NCBI GenBank assembly: GCA_021791695.1
Contig: JAJYWC010000019.1
Span: 1 to 36,204, forward strand
Direction: 5' to 3'
DNA from: an archaeon
GTDB taxonomy: Archaea > Thermoproteota > Nitrososphaeria > Nitrososphaerales > Gagatemarchaeaceae
DNA: 36,204 nt
The translations under genes and the position numbers were made by a program. The notes beneath the pieces were generated by a model. It worked only from the letters and a program-made list of their open reading frames with translations. It did no database searches and was not told the DNA's origin. This document shows, one piece after another, positions 7,587 through 15,442 of the stretch (position 1 is its first letter; each line of letters starts with the position of its first letter).

Positions 7587-8264
7587 CTACCCTTTTTCTT
7601 TGGCCCGCTGCAGAAGCGAATTCTTCTTTTCATACGATACTCCCCAAGACCAGACTCTGACCCCTTGTGGGCAGCTCTGAACCGCTTCTCGTTCGAATTC
7701 ATCCTTGAGGCCTATTCCGTCAGAGTCGAAAAATCGGTCGTCAATAACACAGAAGTATCCAAGGGTCGTTACTCCGCAGTTGACCGCGAGTGTGAGCGCT
7801 CTAACGTCGTTCCAATAGGACCCGTAGACATCGTTCGAATACGATCCTATCCGATTCTTGAGGTGCACCAAATCTGTGGGTTTCTTCTCGTGCAAAGAAT
7901 AATGCATCTTCATCTCGACTAGCAAAGAGAAAATCGGGTCCGTCCTCCCCATGACAAGAATATCTGGTTGAAACTTTCCATCGCCCATTCGCTCAATTGA
8001 TTCATAGAGCTGACGAGAATCACTGAAATTTCCCGTAGACAGTTTCATGTTGATGTAAACATCGGCGTCTGATCCTAATCCCACGAGAGCATCCTTGAGT
8101 GCGCATGCAAAATGCCACTGGAGGTCGTATTCCGTCCAAAACCCGACTGGACGGGAGGTAAGCCCTCCTTGGCCGTAGACCTTGAACTGGTCTACCCATG
8201 CTTGCGAATACTCTCCCTTGACCTGCTCCCACGCTCGACTAAAGGCCGACTCGATTACGCCCAA
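7587..8264 (-). CDS. Putative PD-(D/E)XK-fold nuclease-like protein
   Basis: A 225-aa protein with a pattern typical of the PD-(D/E)XK nuclease fold. It has Glu in FWTEYDLQ (E45), then PD at residues 100-101, followed 15 residues later by VEMK (E117 and K119). The rest is mixed alpha/beta without membrane segments. Many small proteins of this layout are restriction or repair nucleases, but others are catalytically inactive. The start is TTG at 8264, with an AT-rich minus-strand element (GTTAATAATG, about 8286-8297) about 28 nt upstream. It converges on the integrase and diverges from the UDG-like gene. The fold call is a motif-level inference; substrate is unknown. Confidence 0.6.
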   Translation of the reverse strand: MGVIESAFSRAWEQVKGEYSQAWVDQFKVYGQGGLTSRPVGFWTEYDLQWHFACALKDALVGLGSDADVYINMKLSTGNFSDSRQLYESIERMGDGKFQPDILVMGRTDPIFSLLVEMKMHYSLHEKKPTDLVHLKNRIGSYSNDVYGSYWNDVRALTLAVNCGVTTLGYFCVIDDRFFDSDGIGLKDEFEREAVQSCPQGVRVWSWGVSYEKKNSLLQRAKEKG

Positions 8265-8522
8265 GCATTCCTAGAGAAAAAGGAACTCATTATTAACGCC
8301 ACCGAATGCTCGACATGGCTAGCAGACGGCACATCAGGCAATTGGCCCAGCAAATGGGGTACAGCCAATAATCTTAATTCAAGGGTCAGAGGACAAACAT
8401 TCCGAAAGAGGAGTCTGCGGGGAACGGCAAAGAGCAATTCCGATGGTCGACCGTGGGTACCGAGCGACACGCCTTGGCTTGTCAAGTCTTCTTCCGAATT
8501 AGCAAATCTATTGAGTAGAATC

Positions 8523-9143
8523 ATGGTATGGAGGCGCGAAGTTCACCTGAGCGGGAGTGACCCAAGGTATGACCAGATTATGGGATGCTACGGTAACCCG
8601 GAAGCAAGAATCATCTTCGTAGCCGAAATTCCAGAGGTCATTGGGATAGACAAGATCATCGCCAACCTGAGAGATAATGGGTCCGCTGAGGAGCTTTGGA
8701 CGAAGAACTGGAACTCTAGCGAGGGTGACAAACTCTTTCGAAAGGCGCTGGCAACGAATTGCTTCATCCCAGAAGGAGCGGATGACCGACCGTGGGAATG
8801 GAACTGCTGGGTAACAAACTTCGTCAAATGTCCCTGTCAGACTCATTTTTGGCGGTATGAGGTGAAAAAGAGTAGAAGAGAAGGGATACTTCGAAAAAGC
8901 GCGAAATTCTTCAATGAAGAGGTCGGACTAATCTCTCCAAAGATGGTGGTCACGATGGGGGAAGACGTGAAATCATACTTAAAGACTTACGCATCCGAAT
9001 TGGGGAACTTGCCCAAAGACCAACCTTGGGTCTACCATTACGCGCACAAATATGACCAGAAATCAAAAAGGAAGTATCGGCAAAGATTCCACAAGGTGGC
9101 TGAGGAATATTGGAATTTGATAAGGAATGAAGGAGCGCGTTGA
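8523..9143 (+). CDS. Uracil-DNA glycosylase-like protein
   Basis: From ATG 8523 the product is 206 aa with an order of motifs like family 4/5 UDGs. ARIIFVAEIPE (residues about 29-38) sits where GEAPG is expected, VTNFVKCPCQ (97-106) resembles the conserved VTNxVKCRPP segment, and SPKMVVTMGEDV resembles the PKVIVALG strand. A YHYAH segment near the C terminus could supply the HP(S) loop. Key positions differ from canonical enzymes, so it may act on another lesion or be a sensor of modified DNA. The frame stays open upstream to 8112, which would overlap the divergent gene; the true start is uncertain. Canonical UDGs remove uracil from DNA; here that activity is inferred. Confidence 0.65.
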   Translation: MVWRREVHLSGSDPRYDQIMGCYGNPEARIIFVAEIPEVIGIDKIIANLRDNGSAEELWTKNWNSSEGDKLFRKALATNCFIPEGADDRPWEWNCWVTNFVKCPCQTHFWRYEVKKSRREGILRKSAKFFNEEVGLISPKMVVTMGEDVKSYLKTYASELGNLPKDQPWVYHYAHKYDQKSKRKYRQRFHKVAEEYWNLIRNEGAR

Positions 9144-9185
9144 TGACATCAACACGTACCTAAAGCATAAGGTGTAAGAAGCAAC

Positions 9186-9810
9186 TCATTTTTCCTTGTA
9201 TCGACTTTCCATCCTGGTAAGGTCTTCGCGAAATCTTTCCATCGTTTCATCGTTCCTCTTCTTCCTGATAGCCTGAAGAGAGTTAACCGAACCTATTACC
9301 TCGTCCAAGATCGTTCTTGCCAAGGATTTGTGCGCCTCCAATCCGTCGATGGTTTGTTTTCTAAAGTCCAAAGGCAATGAGTAGTGTAGTGAGAGTATGC
9401 AGCACCCTCGTACTTCAAGTGACTTCTGACCTGCGCCTTCCACTTATTCAATTCAATCTTGTTTGCCTCTCGACTGCTCTCGATAGATGTATAAATCCAC
9501 CCCTTGTCAAGGCGGATTCGCAGGCAACCCTCTAGTACTGTTTGTAGATCAGGTTCATTCGCAGTCTGCTTGATGTAATACCGCAATATCTTACCCCCTG
9601 CCGACCGTTTATCTGTAGCGCTCTTGCCAGATGCATGATGGAGAGTTCTTCGATTCGTTGAAGTTTCTCGTAGCCTCCCAAAAACAAACGCCTAATTCCT
9701 ATCGAAGGAACAATATGAACTTTCGAGCATTCCCCTCTCCCATCGTGTTTCCCCTCCCCTATCTCCCGTGCAACCTCCGAGTGGCGCGGTGAGATTATGT
9801 TTCTTGTCAT
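9186..9810 (-). pseudogene. Frameshifted unknown gene, third in the CHAT operon
   Basis: Three overlapping frames read as one protein if two shifts are allowed. The first runs from ATG 9810 through YEKLQRIEELSIMHLAR. The second continues from about 9625 with ATDKRSAGGKILRYYIKQTA to about 9390. The third carries DFRKQTIDGLEAHKSLAR to the stop at 9186. The joined product would be about 200 aa, helical and charged, and I do not recognise it. Its first codon overlaps the stop of the upstream gene by 4 nt (ATGA at 9807-9810), so it was part of the operon when intact. Either it has decayed or the assembly has indel errors here; the sequence alone cannot decide. Confidence 0.5.
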
Positions 9811-10319
9811 CTTCGAAGCCGTTTCTCTATCTCGTTGTAGAAGAGGAACTTGGCGACTTTACCCTCGGCCTTTGGCATATCCTCAAGGTCCTTCTCGTAT
9901 TCGCGGTCGGCTAGATGAATCAGCTGTCTTCCCTTCCCCCGCCTAAACCATGAGAATCTAGTCCTCTGTACAATGCGCTTGTACCTCTCTGGGTCGACAA
10001 ACAGATTTTTTCCAAATCGCAAAGTAAAGCAAATCAAATGCCGGCGTCCGCGTCGCTTTTCATATCCCAGTAGTTCTCCCTCACGCACAAGAAAATACTC
10101 CTTCGTATCGGTCCTAAGGACCATATGGACTCTTAACGGAAACTTGTTTTTGGCAAGCACTTTGGAGGCTTCTCTCGACAGACATATGGCAGGATAATGC
10201 CAGGTACGTGGTTCGCTCTCCGACTCTACTAACTCCCTTTTTGCCTTCCGATATGTCCAAGGACTCTTGACAATCCGCATAGTTCGGATTATGAGAATCG
10301 GAGATTGGTTTCCTGGCAC
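9807..10319 (-). CDS. Unknown protein, partner of the CHAT protease
   Basis: A 170-aa basic protein rich in R, K and aromatic residues, with no transmembrane helix and no motif I can name. The start is uncertain: ATG 10319 overlaps the CHAT gene by 31 nt, while ATG 10280 (product begins MRIVKSPWTY, 157 aa) falls 8 nt after the CHAT stop. Its own stop overlaps the start of the next gene by 4 nt. Tight linkage to a caspase-like CHAT protease suggests it is the protease's substrate, activator or effector. That role is inferred from context only. Confidence 0.6.
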   Translation of the reverse strand: MPGNQSPILIIRTMRIVKSPWTYRKAKRELVESESEPRTWHYPAICLSREASKVLAKNKFPLRVHMVLRTDTKEYFLVREGELLGYEKRRGRRHLICFTLRFGKNLFVDPERYKRIVQRTRFSWFRRGKGRQLIHLADREYEKDLEDMPKAEGKVAKFLFYNEIEKRLRR

Positions 10320-10948
10320 CTGCCATCACCACGAACAATTGTGTGCGTCTTCATGCTATTAGCGTCCAGACAGACGTAAGCGAGATCGTCGAAACCGCGC
10401 AAAGATCCGGCAGAATGGAATGCCTCCACGATTTTGAAATGGCGTCCGAGAAGAAAATCGTAAAAGAGCATCGAGAACGTAAGGGCGGTCTCAAAGCTCA
10501 CTTCATTCTTAGGCGCGATTACGAATTTCTCACCTTTTCTTCCCTTGCAGAGAGATGCAAACGCGGTTATACTAGTTGGTCCTCCTGCAACCAAACAGGC
10601 ATTGAGAAATAGAAGTTTGGTCGCTGAAGGAAATTCAACCTCGACGAATCGGTCATACTGGAACTTCTTTCCTCTCCTTAAGCTGAGCTCTCTATGATTC
10701 CCGTGACACGAGACATGGATGTACCTGTGACCCTTCTCAAGTAGCTCTTTGAGATGCCGATCGGACTTAGCCTCGATAGGAGCTTTCGGGATGTTTCTAC
10801 GGAGTCGGAGGCCGCTGGCATTAACAAAGAATTCGATGCTAGTTTGTAGGGCCTCGCACTCTTTCAACTTGTTCTTCTTTTGGAAGGCTTGGTCAGTTGC
10901 CTCCACAAGGAGCAGGTGACTCGTGTCCAATTCAACATAGAGACACAA
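10289..10948 (-). CDS. CHAT-domain (caspase-like) protease
   Basis: A 219-aa protein consisting almost entirely of a CHAT domain. The catalytic dyad is recognisable: His in YIHVSCHGNH (H82) and Cys in LLFLNAC (C118), each at the end of a hydrophobic strand, as in the clan CD (caspase/separase) fold. CHAT proteases in prokaryotes act in immunity and programmed death, for example cleaving gasdermins or serving CRISPR type III-E. No gasdermin, TPR or CRISPR gene is nearby. The start is TTG at 10948; an internal GTG is possible because an AT-rich element lies close upstream (about 10955-10966). It leads an operon with a 170-aa unknown protein and a frameshifted third gene. Confidence 0.82.
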   Translation of the reverse strand: MCLYVELDTSHLLLVEATDQAFQKKNKLKECEALQTSIEFFVNASGLRLRRNIPKAPIEAKSDRHLKELLEKGHRYIHVSCHGNHRELSLRRGKKFQYDRFVEVEFPSATKLLFLNACLVAGGPTSITAFASLCKGRKGEKFVIAPKNEVSFETALTFSMLFYDFLLGRHFKIVEAFHSAGSLRGFDDLAYVCLDANSMKTHTIVRGDGRCQETNLRFS

Positions 10949-11054
10949 CCAGAGTTGTAATTAAGGCTCATAGCGAAAGCCGACCGCTTCGCCGCCGACG
11001 CGAGCACATCGGCAAGGCCAAGGATTCCTGAATGAGACAGAATATAACGACGGA

Positions 11055-11246
11055 CTACTTTTTCAGTTCGCGGTACAGCAGCTTCGAATACATTCTAACC
11101 TTGATTGTTACTTCTTCATCGGGTACGAAATCGGGCTCCGAAAGGATGAGGTCTCTCAGCACGCTCGAAGGAGGCAGCTTGGTCCTCGCCAGCTTCTTCA
11201 GCTCGACAAGGCTGACGACGGCCTGCGGGTGGTCTGAGGCTTGCAC
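11055..11246 (-). CDS. Small conserved-looking protein downstream of the wHTH gene
   Basis: A 63-aa protein with a compact patterned sequence: KLPPSSVLRDLILSEPDFVP followed by a hydrophobic and basic helix ending in LLYRELKK. Short proteins with a similar LPPSS-LRDLILSEPD core are familiar to me from archaeal mobile elements, but no function is established. It starts inside the end of the preceding winged-helix gene (overlap 11198-11246), so the two are probably translated together. It might be a regulator's partner or antitoxin-like; this is a guess from size and coupling. Confidence 0.55.
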   Translation of the reverse strand: MQASDHPQAVVSLVELKKLARTKLPPSSVLRDLILSEPDFVPDEEVTIKVRMYSKLLYRELKK

Positions 11247-11962
11247 CGCGAATCGTCCTTAGGGGCATATTCCAGATTTAAGGCAGGACCGGCTAATCTC
11301 TTGCATGAACCTTCCGACGCGTGTTCAGCCAGCAGTTCTTCGAGCCACTGTCTCACCAGACCTGCCCTCTCCGGTCCCAGCTTCTCGACGAGGTCGACGG
11401 CAGTCTCCTCAAGCTCCTCCTCGACGAGCGCCGCCCTTCCACGGCCAGTAATCATGTACGCCCCGTCTCGGTCCTTCCCGATGAGACCAGCGGCGAGCAG
11501 CTGTTTCAGCGAGACGTAGATCGTCTTGTCCGGCCTCCCGAGCTCCCTCTGGATCTCCGAGTAGCGCGCTGGCCCTTCCTTCACGAGCCGCAAGATTGAA
11601 CTCTTTACGGTCCTTCCGGATGAGCGCGTTCTTTCCCGAAGAGCGCGATTCCGGCTCTGCCTCGGACACCAGCTAACCACCGCATCAATGCTCTCCAACT
11701 CCTCCGCGATTGCCAGTCGCTCAGTTTCTGCAGCAGGATCTCCGAGGGCGTGGTGCAGGGCCAGCCTGCTCAAGTGAGCGAGGATTCTTTTCTTGACGGC
11801 CTGGACGGAGCAATACCCTCCCTCGAGCACGAGGGCCTTCTTCCTTGAATCCTCATCGCTTGCCGGTCCGGTGTAGACTCTCTTCTTCCGCTTTGCCGCC
11901 GTGTCGTAATAGCAGAAGTAGAGGTAGCGCTTGCCGTCGACAAGGAGCGTCTCTATGGGCAT
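11198..11962 (-). CDS. Winged-helix transcriptional regulator
   Basis: A 254-aa protein. Residues about 118-180 form a winged helix of the ArsR/PadR-like type (SSILRLVKEGPARYSEIQRE, a recognition-helix region, then a wing with DGAYMITGRGRAAL). The N-terminal 35 residues (GKRYLYFCYYDTAAKRKKR) resemble the short basic beta segment seen at the start of some archaeal phage integrases and may touch DNA. The last 40 residues are low-complexity. A TATA-like CCTTTAATG on the minus strand (about 11984-11992) lies about 27 nt before the ATG at 11962, so it is probably leaderless. It likely regulates element genes, its own operon first. Confidence 0.7.
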   Translation of the reverse strand: MPIETLLVDGKRYLYFCYYDTAAKRKKRVYTGPASDEDSRKKALVLEGGYCSVQAVKKRILAHLSRLALHHALGDPAAETERLAIAEELESIDAVVSWCPRQSRNRALRERTRSSGRTVKSSILRLVKEGPARYSEIQRELGRPDKTIYVSLKQLLAAGLIGKDRDGAYMITGRGRAALVEEELEETAVDLVEKLGPERAGLVRQWLEELLAEHASEGSCKRLAGPALNLEYAPKDDSRCKPQTTRRPSSALSS

Positions 11963-12331
11963 TCGTCACATTAGGTCAGGCGCGCATTAAAGGAACTGGT
12001 CGGTGATTGAGGTGGGTAGCGCGTCGGCCACTTCGGCGAGCGGATAATCATCTCGGCGGAGGCACAATGAAACCCCAGAGAATCACCTATTTCTTCAGCG
12101 AAGTTTAGCTAATCCTGGTCAACAGACATAACGATAGGTTGCCGAAGTACCTGTCAGATCAAATGTTCAACGGACTTGCTGAATGGTTGAGGGACGAAGG
12201 AATTGAATGTAACACAACGACTCATTAAACCCACTGCGTGCGAATTAATCAGAAAGAACTCGTTCTCGATTACATCAAGAAGTCTCGGTTTCAATAATAG
12301 TTTGAGTTCTCCCTAGGACTTCGCTCCAGTC
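11963..12331. other. Intergenic region with a decayed ORF interrupted by TAG
   Basis: An ATG at 12067 opens a frame that meets TAG at 12106-12108 and then continues in the same frame, protein-like, to TAA at 12226-12228. The second part includes LPKYLSDQMFNGLAEWLRDE. It looks like the remnant of a small gene. Nothing else is recognisable. Confidence 0.4.
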
Positions 12332-13417
12332 TCACCCATGCACTAAGATTAGAAGGAAAATTGAGAGGCCGACAACGAATACAAGCAATTTTCCAGCCGC
12401 AGCCCTTCTCTCATAAGCGATACTCTCTCCCGTTGTGAAATAGTCAAATCGTTCGGAGAACCCTGCTACGTGACCTCTGCTGAGATTTCCTGCGACTCGT
12501 CCGAGTTCATTAGAGAGTCTCACCAGAGCGGCCTCCACACCGGTTCTCCCAGATCCCATTCCTCGCCGATGACATCTGATTGAATCTGCCGCAAATTCTA
12601 TCAGGCACGCCGCAAGAATTGCATATCCAACCCCGTAGATTAGCCTCGGCTCTAACACTCCAGCTACGGCGAAAGCCAAGGCCCCCAGCACGGCGGCCTC
12701 AGACATATTTGGGAAATTCCGATACCTGTACTCCTTGTACATCGCAGGTAGTCTGGAATCGCCGTAAGCCCAACGCGCGAATCTCTTGTATTGGCGAGAT
12801 CCGTTGTGCCACCAGGGATGTTCCACCACAGCCTCAGGGACCGACAGAAACCTCTTGCCGGTGTGCTTGACGATTCTGAGGCAGAAGTCGATGTCCTCGC
12901 CACCACCGTGGCGGGGAAAATCCTGCGAGAACCGTACGGGCCCCATGGCGACTCTTCGGACCAGAAGATTGGCAGTCACGCCCCAAGACACCGTTTGGTG
13001 CGTCTTCGCGATGCCCTGAAACGTGAGGATATCGCTCGCGACGACCCCCCGCTCGAACGAGTTTACGGGGTCCGGAAGTCTCGTGAGCCCGACGAAGCCG
13101 ACTGCATCCGGCCATCTCTCAATCGCGAGTCTGTATGACTCGATGAGGGAAGGCGACGGGATGACATCGTCATCGATGAACAAGATGTAATCGCCGGAAC
13201 CCGCCTCCACGCCCGCATTCCGCGCGGCGGAAGCTCCTGCACCACCACTCTGGACGACCTTCACATTGGCACCCTTGGCAGCCGCGAAGGTGGCCGGCGG
13301 TTTGTCCGTAACCACGAAGAAGTTTAGCATCGTTCCCTCCGGTGCATGCAGGTTCAGTATCGATTGGAGATTGGTTGGCGACCCGCCGGTCGGGATGACC
13401 ACGTCAAAGCTGATCAT
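12332..13417 (-). CDS. Family 2 glycosyltransferase with C-terminal membrane segments
   Basis: A 361-aa GT-A fold enzyme. The N terminus is the nucleotide-sugar binding start (SFDVVIPTGG), DDD at residues 82-84 (FIDDDV) is the metal/UDP motif, and GGGEDIDF (171-178) holds the acceptor-site ED. Hydrophobic segments at about 244-280 and 344-359 would anchor it to the membrane, with the catalytic domain on the cytoplasmic side. It transfers a sugar from a nucleotide donor, probably to a lipid-linked or S-layer glycan. It overlaps the upstream radical SAM gene by 14 nt, so they form an operon. Donor and acceptor cannot be read from the sequence. Confidence 0.88.
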   Translation of the reverse strand: MISFDVVIPTGGSPTNLQSILNLHAPEGTMLNFFVVTDKPPATFAAAKGANVKVVQSGGAGASAARNAGVEAGSGDYILFIDDDVIPSPSLIESYRLAIERWPDAVGFVGLTRLPDPVNSFERGVVASDILTFQGIAKTHQTVSWGVTANLLVRRVAMGPVRFSQDFPRHGGGEDIDFCLRIVKHTGKRFLSVPEAVVEHPWWHNGSRQYKRFARWAYGDSRLPAMYKEYRYRNFPNMSEAAVLGALAFAVAGVLEPRLIYGVGYAILAACLIEFAADSIRCHRRGMGSGRTGVEAALVRLSNELGRVAGNLSRGHVAGFSERFDYFTTGESIAYERRAAAGKLLVFVVGLSIFLLILVHG

Positions 13418-14387
13418 GGACGGATTCCACGGCTATCCATTCGTGAGACAGATTTTGGGTGCAGAAGCAGTGGCTGCCCACCTTGCACCCGAGCTTCACA
13501 CTTTCGAACTTTGCTCGCACAGCTTCGACCTCTTCGGAGGAGATTGACTGGAAGGAATCGCCGAATGATGTGGAATCGACCCAGTAGCATATGCTGAGTT
13601 TCCCCGCAGTTGCAATGGCTTGCCTAGGGCCGAGTCCGCACGATTCCGGCGCCAAGGCCTCGCCGGAAATCAGTCTTGCGATGTCTTTCCAGAACGAAGG
13701 GGGATTCGTCAGAGGGGAGTCCAGGCTGGGAATGGCCTCCGCAACTCGAAGGAGTCCGGGTACGTCTCGTTCCGTCAACAGAAGATCAGGGGCGCTTCTA
13801 GACACGTGGCCGTCATCGAAGACCGGCTGAAATTTTACGAAATCGACGCCCAGGGACCTCCCGAACTTTAGAATTCGCTCTACTGTCTTCAGGTTTGCGG
13901 TCGGGTGGGAGGCCACGGAGTTTATGCCCAGTTCGAACTCTCTGGGGAGGTCCGAAATCCGCTCCAGGTTTGAGATGACCTGCTCTAGCAGTTGTTTCGG
14001 AGTGTCTCGGGTGATCAATGCTGTTTCCGGGTCCAACGAATCCAACGATACCGTGACGCCTGTCGCACCGTTGTCGAGGAGGCGATGCAACTCTTTCTCG
14101 TCGAGCCCGTATCCGTTGGTGATGACTATGACGCTCTCGACCAGCCGGCCGTAATGCTGTAAGATCGTCTCCAGTTGGGGATGAATTCTTGGTTCACCTC
14201 CTGACAGAACGACCCTCTGTACGCCTAGCGCTCTAATCGTTTGCTCCGGTATCAGCACCTCTTTCAGTCCCATATGGACGCCCTTTGGATTGGATTTGTT
14301 GCCCCATTGGCAATACCTGCAAGTGGCATTGCAGCGATAGGTGACGTCGACGACCATCGTGTTCAGCGTGTCCAGCAGGCTGGTCAT
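13404..14387 (-). CDS. Radical SAM protein with C-terminal cysteine cluster
   Basis: A 327-aa radical SAM enzyme. The cluster motif C-x3-C-x2-C is at residues 19-26 (CNATCRYC), and SGGEPR (62-67) binds SAM. The C-terminal region contains further cysteines (CGLG, CYW, then CKVGSHCFC), consistent with an auxiliary iron-sulphur cluster of the SPASM/twitch kind. I chose ATG 14387 although the frame is open to 14591: the CxxxCxxC motif sits at its usual distance from this start, and a TATA-like element (about 14413-14424) is about 31 nt upstream. It pairs with the glycosyltransferase downstream, so it may modify a sugar or a small peptide for the cluster; the substrate is unknown. Confidence 0.85.
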   Translation of the reverse strand: MTSLLDTLNTMVVDVTYRCNATCRYCQWGNKSNPKGVHMGLKEVLIPEQTIRALGVQRVVLSGGEPRIHPQLETILQHYGRLVESVIVITNGYGLDEKELHRLLDNGATGVTVSLDSLDPETALITRDTPKQLLEQVISNLERISDLPREFELGINSVASHPTANLKTVERILKFGRSLGVDFVKFQPVFDDGHVSRSAPDLLLTERDVPGLLRVAEAIPSLDSPLTNPPSFWKDIARLISGEALAPESCGLGPRQAIATAGKLSICYWVDSTSFGDSFQSISSEEVEAVRAKFESVKLGCKVGSHCFCTQNLSHEWIAVESVHDQL

Positions 14388-14410
14388 CGGGATCTGATGC
14401 CGGAGAGGAG

Positions 14411-14425
14411 GAATTAAGTATAGCA
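14411..14425. promoter_or_regulatory. Shared TATA-like element of the divergent glycan operons
   Basis: The AT-rich GAATTAAGTATAGC sequence lies about 30 nt from the radical SAM start (minus, 14387) and about 25 nt from the epimerase start (plus, 14443). One element could serve both leaderless transcripts, so the two halves of the glycan cluster are probably co-expressed. Confidence 0.5.
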
Positions 14426-14442
14426 CTCTGAAATCGTCTAGA

Positions 14443-15411
14443 TTGGGGGACGAGCGAACGAAGGCGCTGATTCTCGGGGCGGCCGGCGTGCTGGGGTCCT
14501 CGCTCGTCGATAGGTTAGTCGAGAAGGGAATCGACGTAAGAGCGATGGACATCTGCAGGATAGACGAGGCGTGGAGACTGGCTGAGAACAAGCCCCTAAT
14601 TGATTATCGATGGAAGGCATCCTCCGACATTGCGAAGCCCGACCTTGACGGGGTGAACGTAGTGTTCGATGCGGGGATAGGGGTGGCAGACAGGCCGCTG
14701 GGAAACGCGAGCCCAGAATACACGACGATAGTCAATGTGATGCCAGCAATCAGGCTGTTAGAGGCGGTGCGGCTCCTTCCGAAGGCGAGGAGACCCACCT
14801 TGATCTATCCGAGCTCGTTCAACGCTCTCTACGGGCACCCGTATGGATCGAAGTACGTCCCAAGCATGCTGCCAAACCCATCGTCTGTGTACGGCTGGAC
14901 CAAGGCCAGCGTCGAACTTCTGTACTCTACGTACAGGCGAGCATACGGGCTTCCAACTATCATTTGCAGGGTTGGAAGCGGCTACGGTCCCAAGATGCGA
15001 AGCGACGAGCTGCCTGCCAGATTGATCTTGAGCGTCCTGAGCAAGAAGGGGATGGTTGTCAGGTCTCCCGACGCGAGGAGGTTATGGACCTACGTCGGGG
15101 ATATCATCGACTTCTATGGCCGACTCGTCGAACATCTGGACGATTACACCGGACAAACGATTCATTGCGCAGGCAATGTAGGCAACGAGACAGTGACCAA
15201 CATGCATCTAGCCCGCATGGTCATGGATCTCTCAGGTCAGTCGGTAGTCATGAAGAGGGGAGGATACGAGGCCGGGGAGCTGATAGACGGAAAACCGATT
15301 TCGTTCGAGGTCGGTGGCGATTCTCCCATCTGGCGACCCAGACATACGCTGAGTCAGGGCCTCACCAAGACGCTCAGTTGGTTTAAGAAGAACAGGTGGA
15401 GATACGAATGA
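14443..15411 (+). CDS. NAD-dependent epimerase/dehydratase (extended SDR)
   Basis: A 322-aa extended short-chain dehydrogenase. The Rossmann glycine motif is GAAGVLG (residues 12-18), the catalytic YxxxK is Y150-K154 in YGWTK, and the PSS segment before it supplies the active-site Ser. Enzymes of this group act on nucleotide-activated sugars (4-epimerases, 4,6-dehydratases and relatives). The start is TTG at 14443. It is divergent from the radical SAM/GT2 pair and followed by a phosphatase and a methyltransferase, which fits sugar-nucleotide supply for a surface glycan. The exact reaction is not determinable here. Confidence 0.87.
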   Translation: MGDERTKALILGAAGVLGSSLVDRLVEKGIDVRAMDICRIDEAWRLAENKPLIDYRWKASSDIAKPDLDGVNVVFDAGIGVADRPLGNASPEYTTIVNVMPAIRLLEAVRLLPKARRPTLIYPSSFNALYGHPYGSKYVPSMLPNPSSVYGWTKASVELLYSTYRRAYGLPTIICRVGSGYGPKMRSDELPARLILSVLSKKGMVVRSPDARRLWTYVGDIIDFYGRLVEHLDDYTGQTIHCAGNVGNETVTNMHLARMVMDLSGQSVVMKRGGYEAGELIDGKPISFEVGGDSPIWRPRHTLSQGLTKTLSWFKKNRWRYE

Positions 15412-15442
15412 TGCGGCGTGGGACCGAAGAGTCGATGTTGCA

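Noticed and set aside
9807-10319. Gasdermin as partner of the CHAT protease
   Set aside because: The 170-aa protein is basic and soluble-looking, shorter than known bacterial gasdermins and without a recognisable pore-forming pattern.
10343-10612. 89-aa plus-strand frame inside the CHAT gene
   Set aside because: Antisense to a gene with clear catalytic motifs and in an operon on the other strand.
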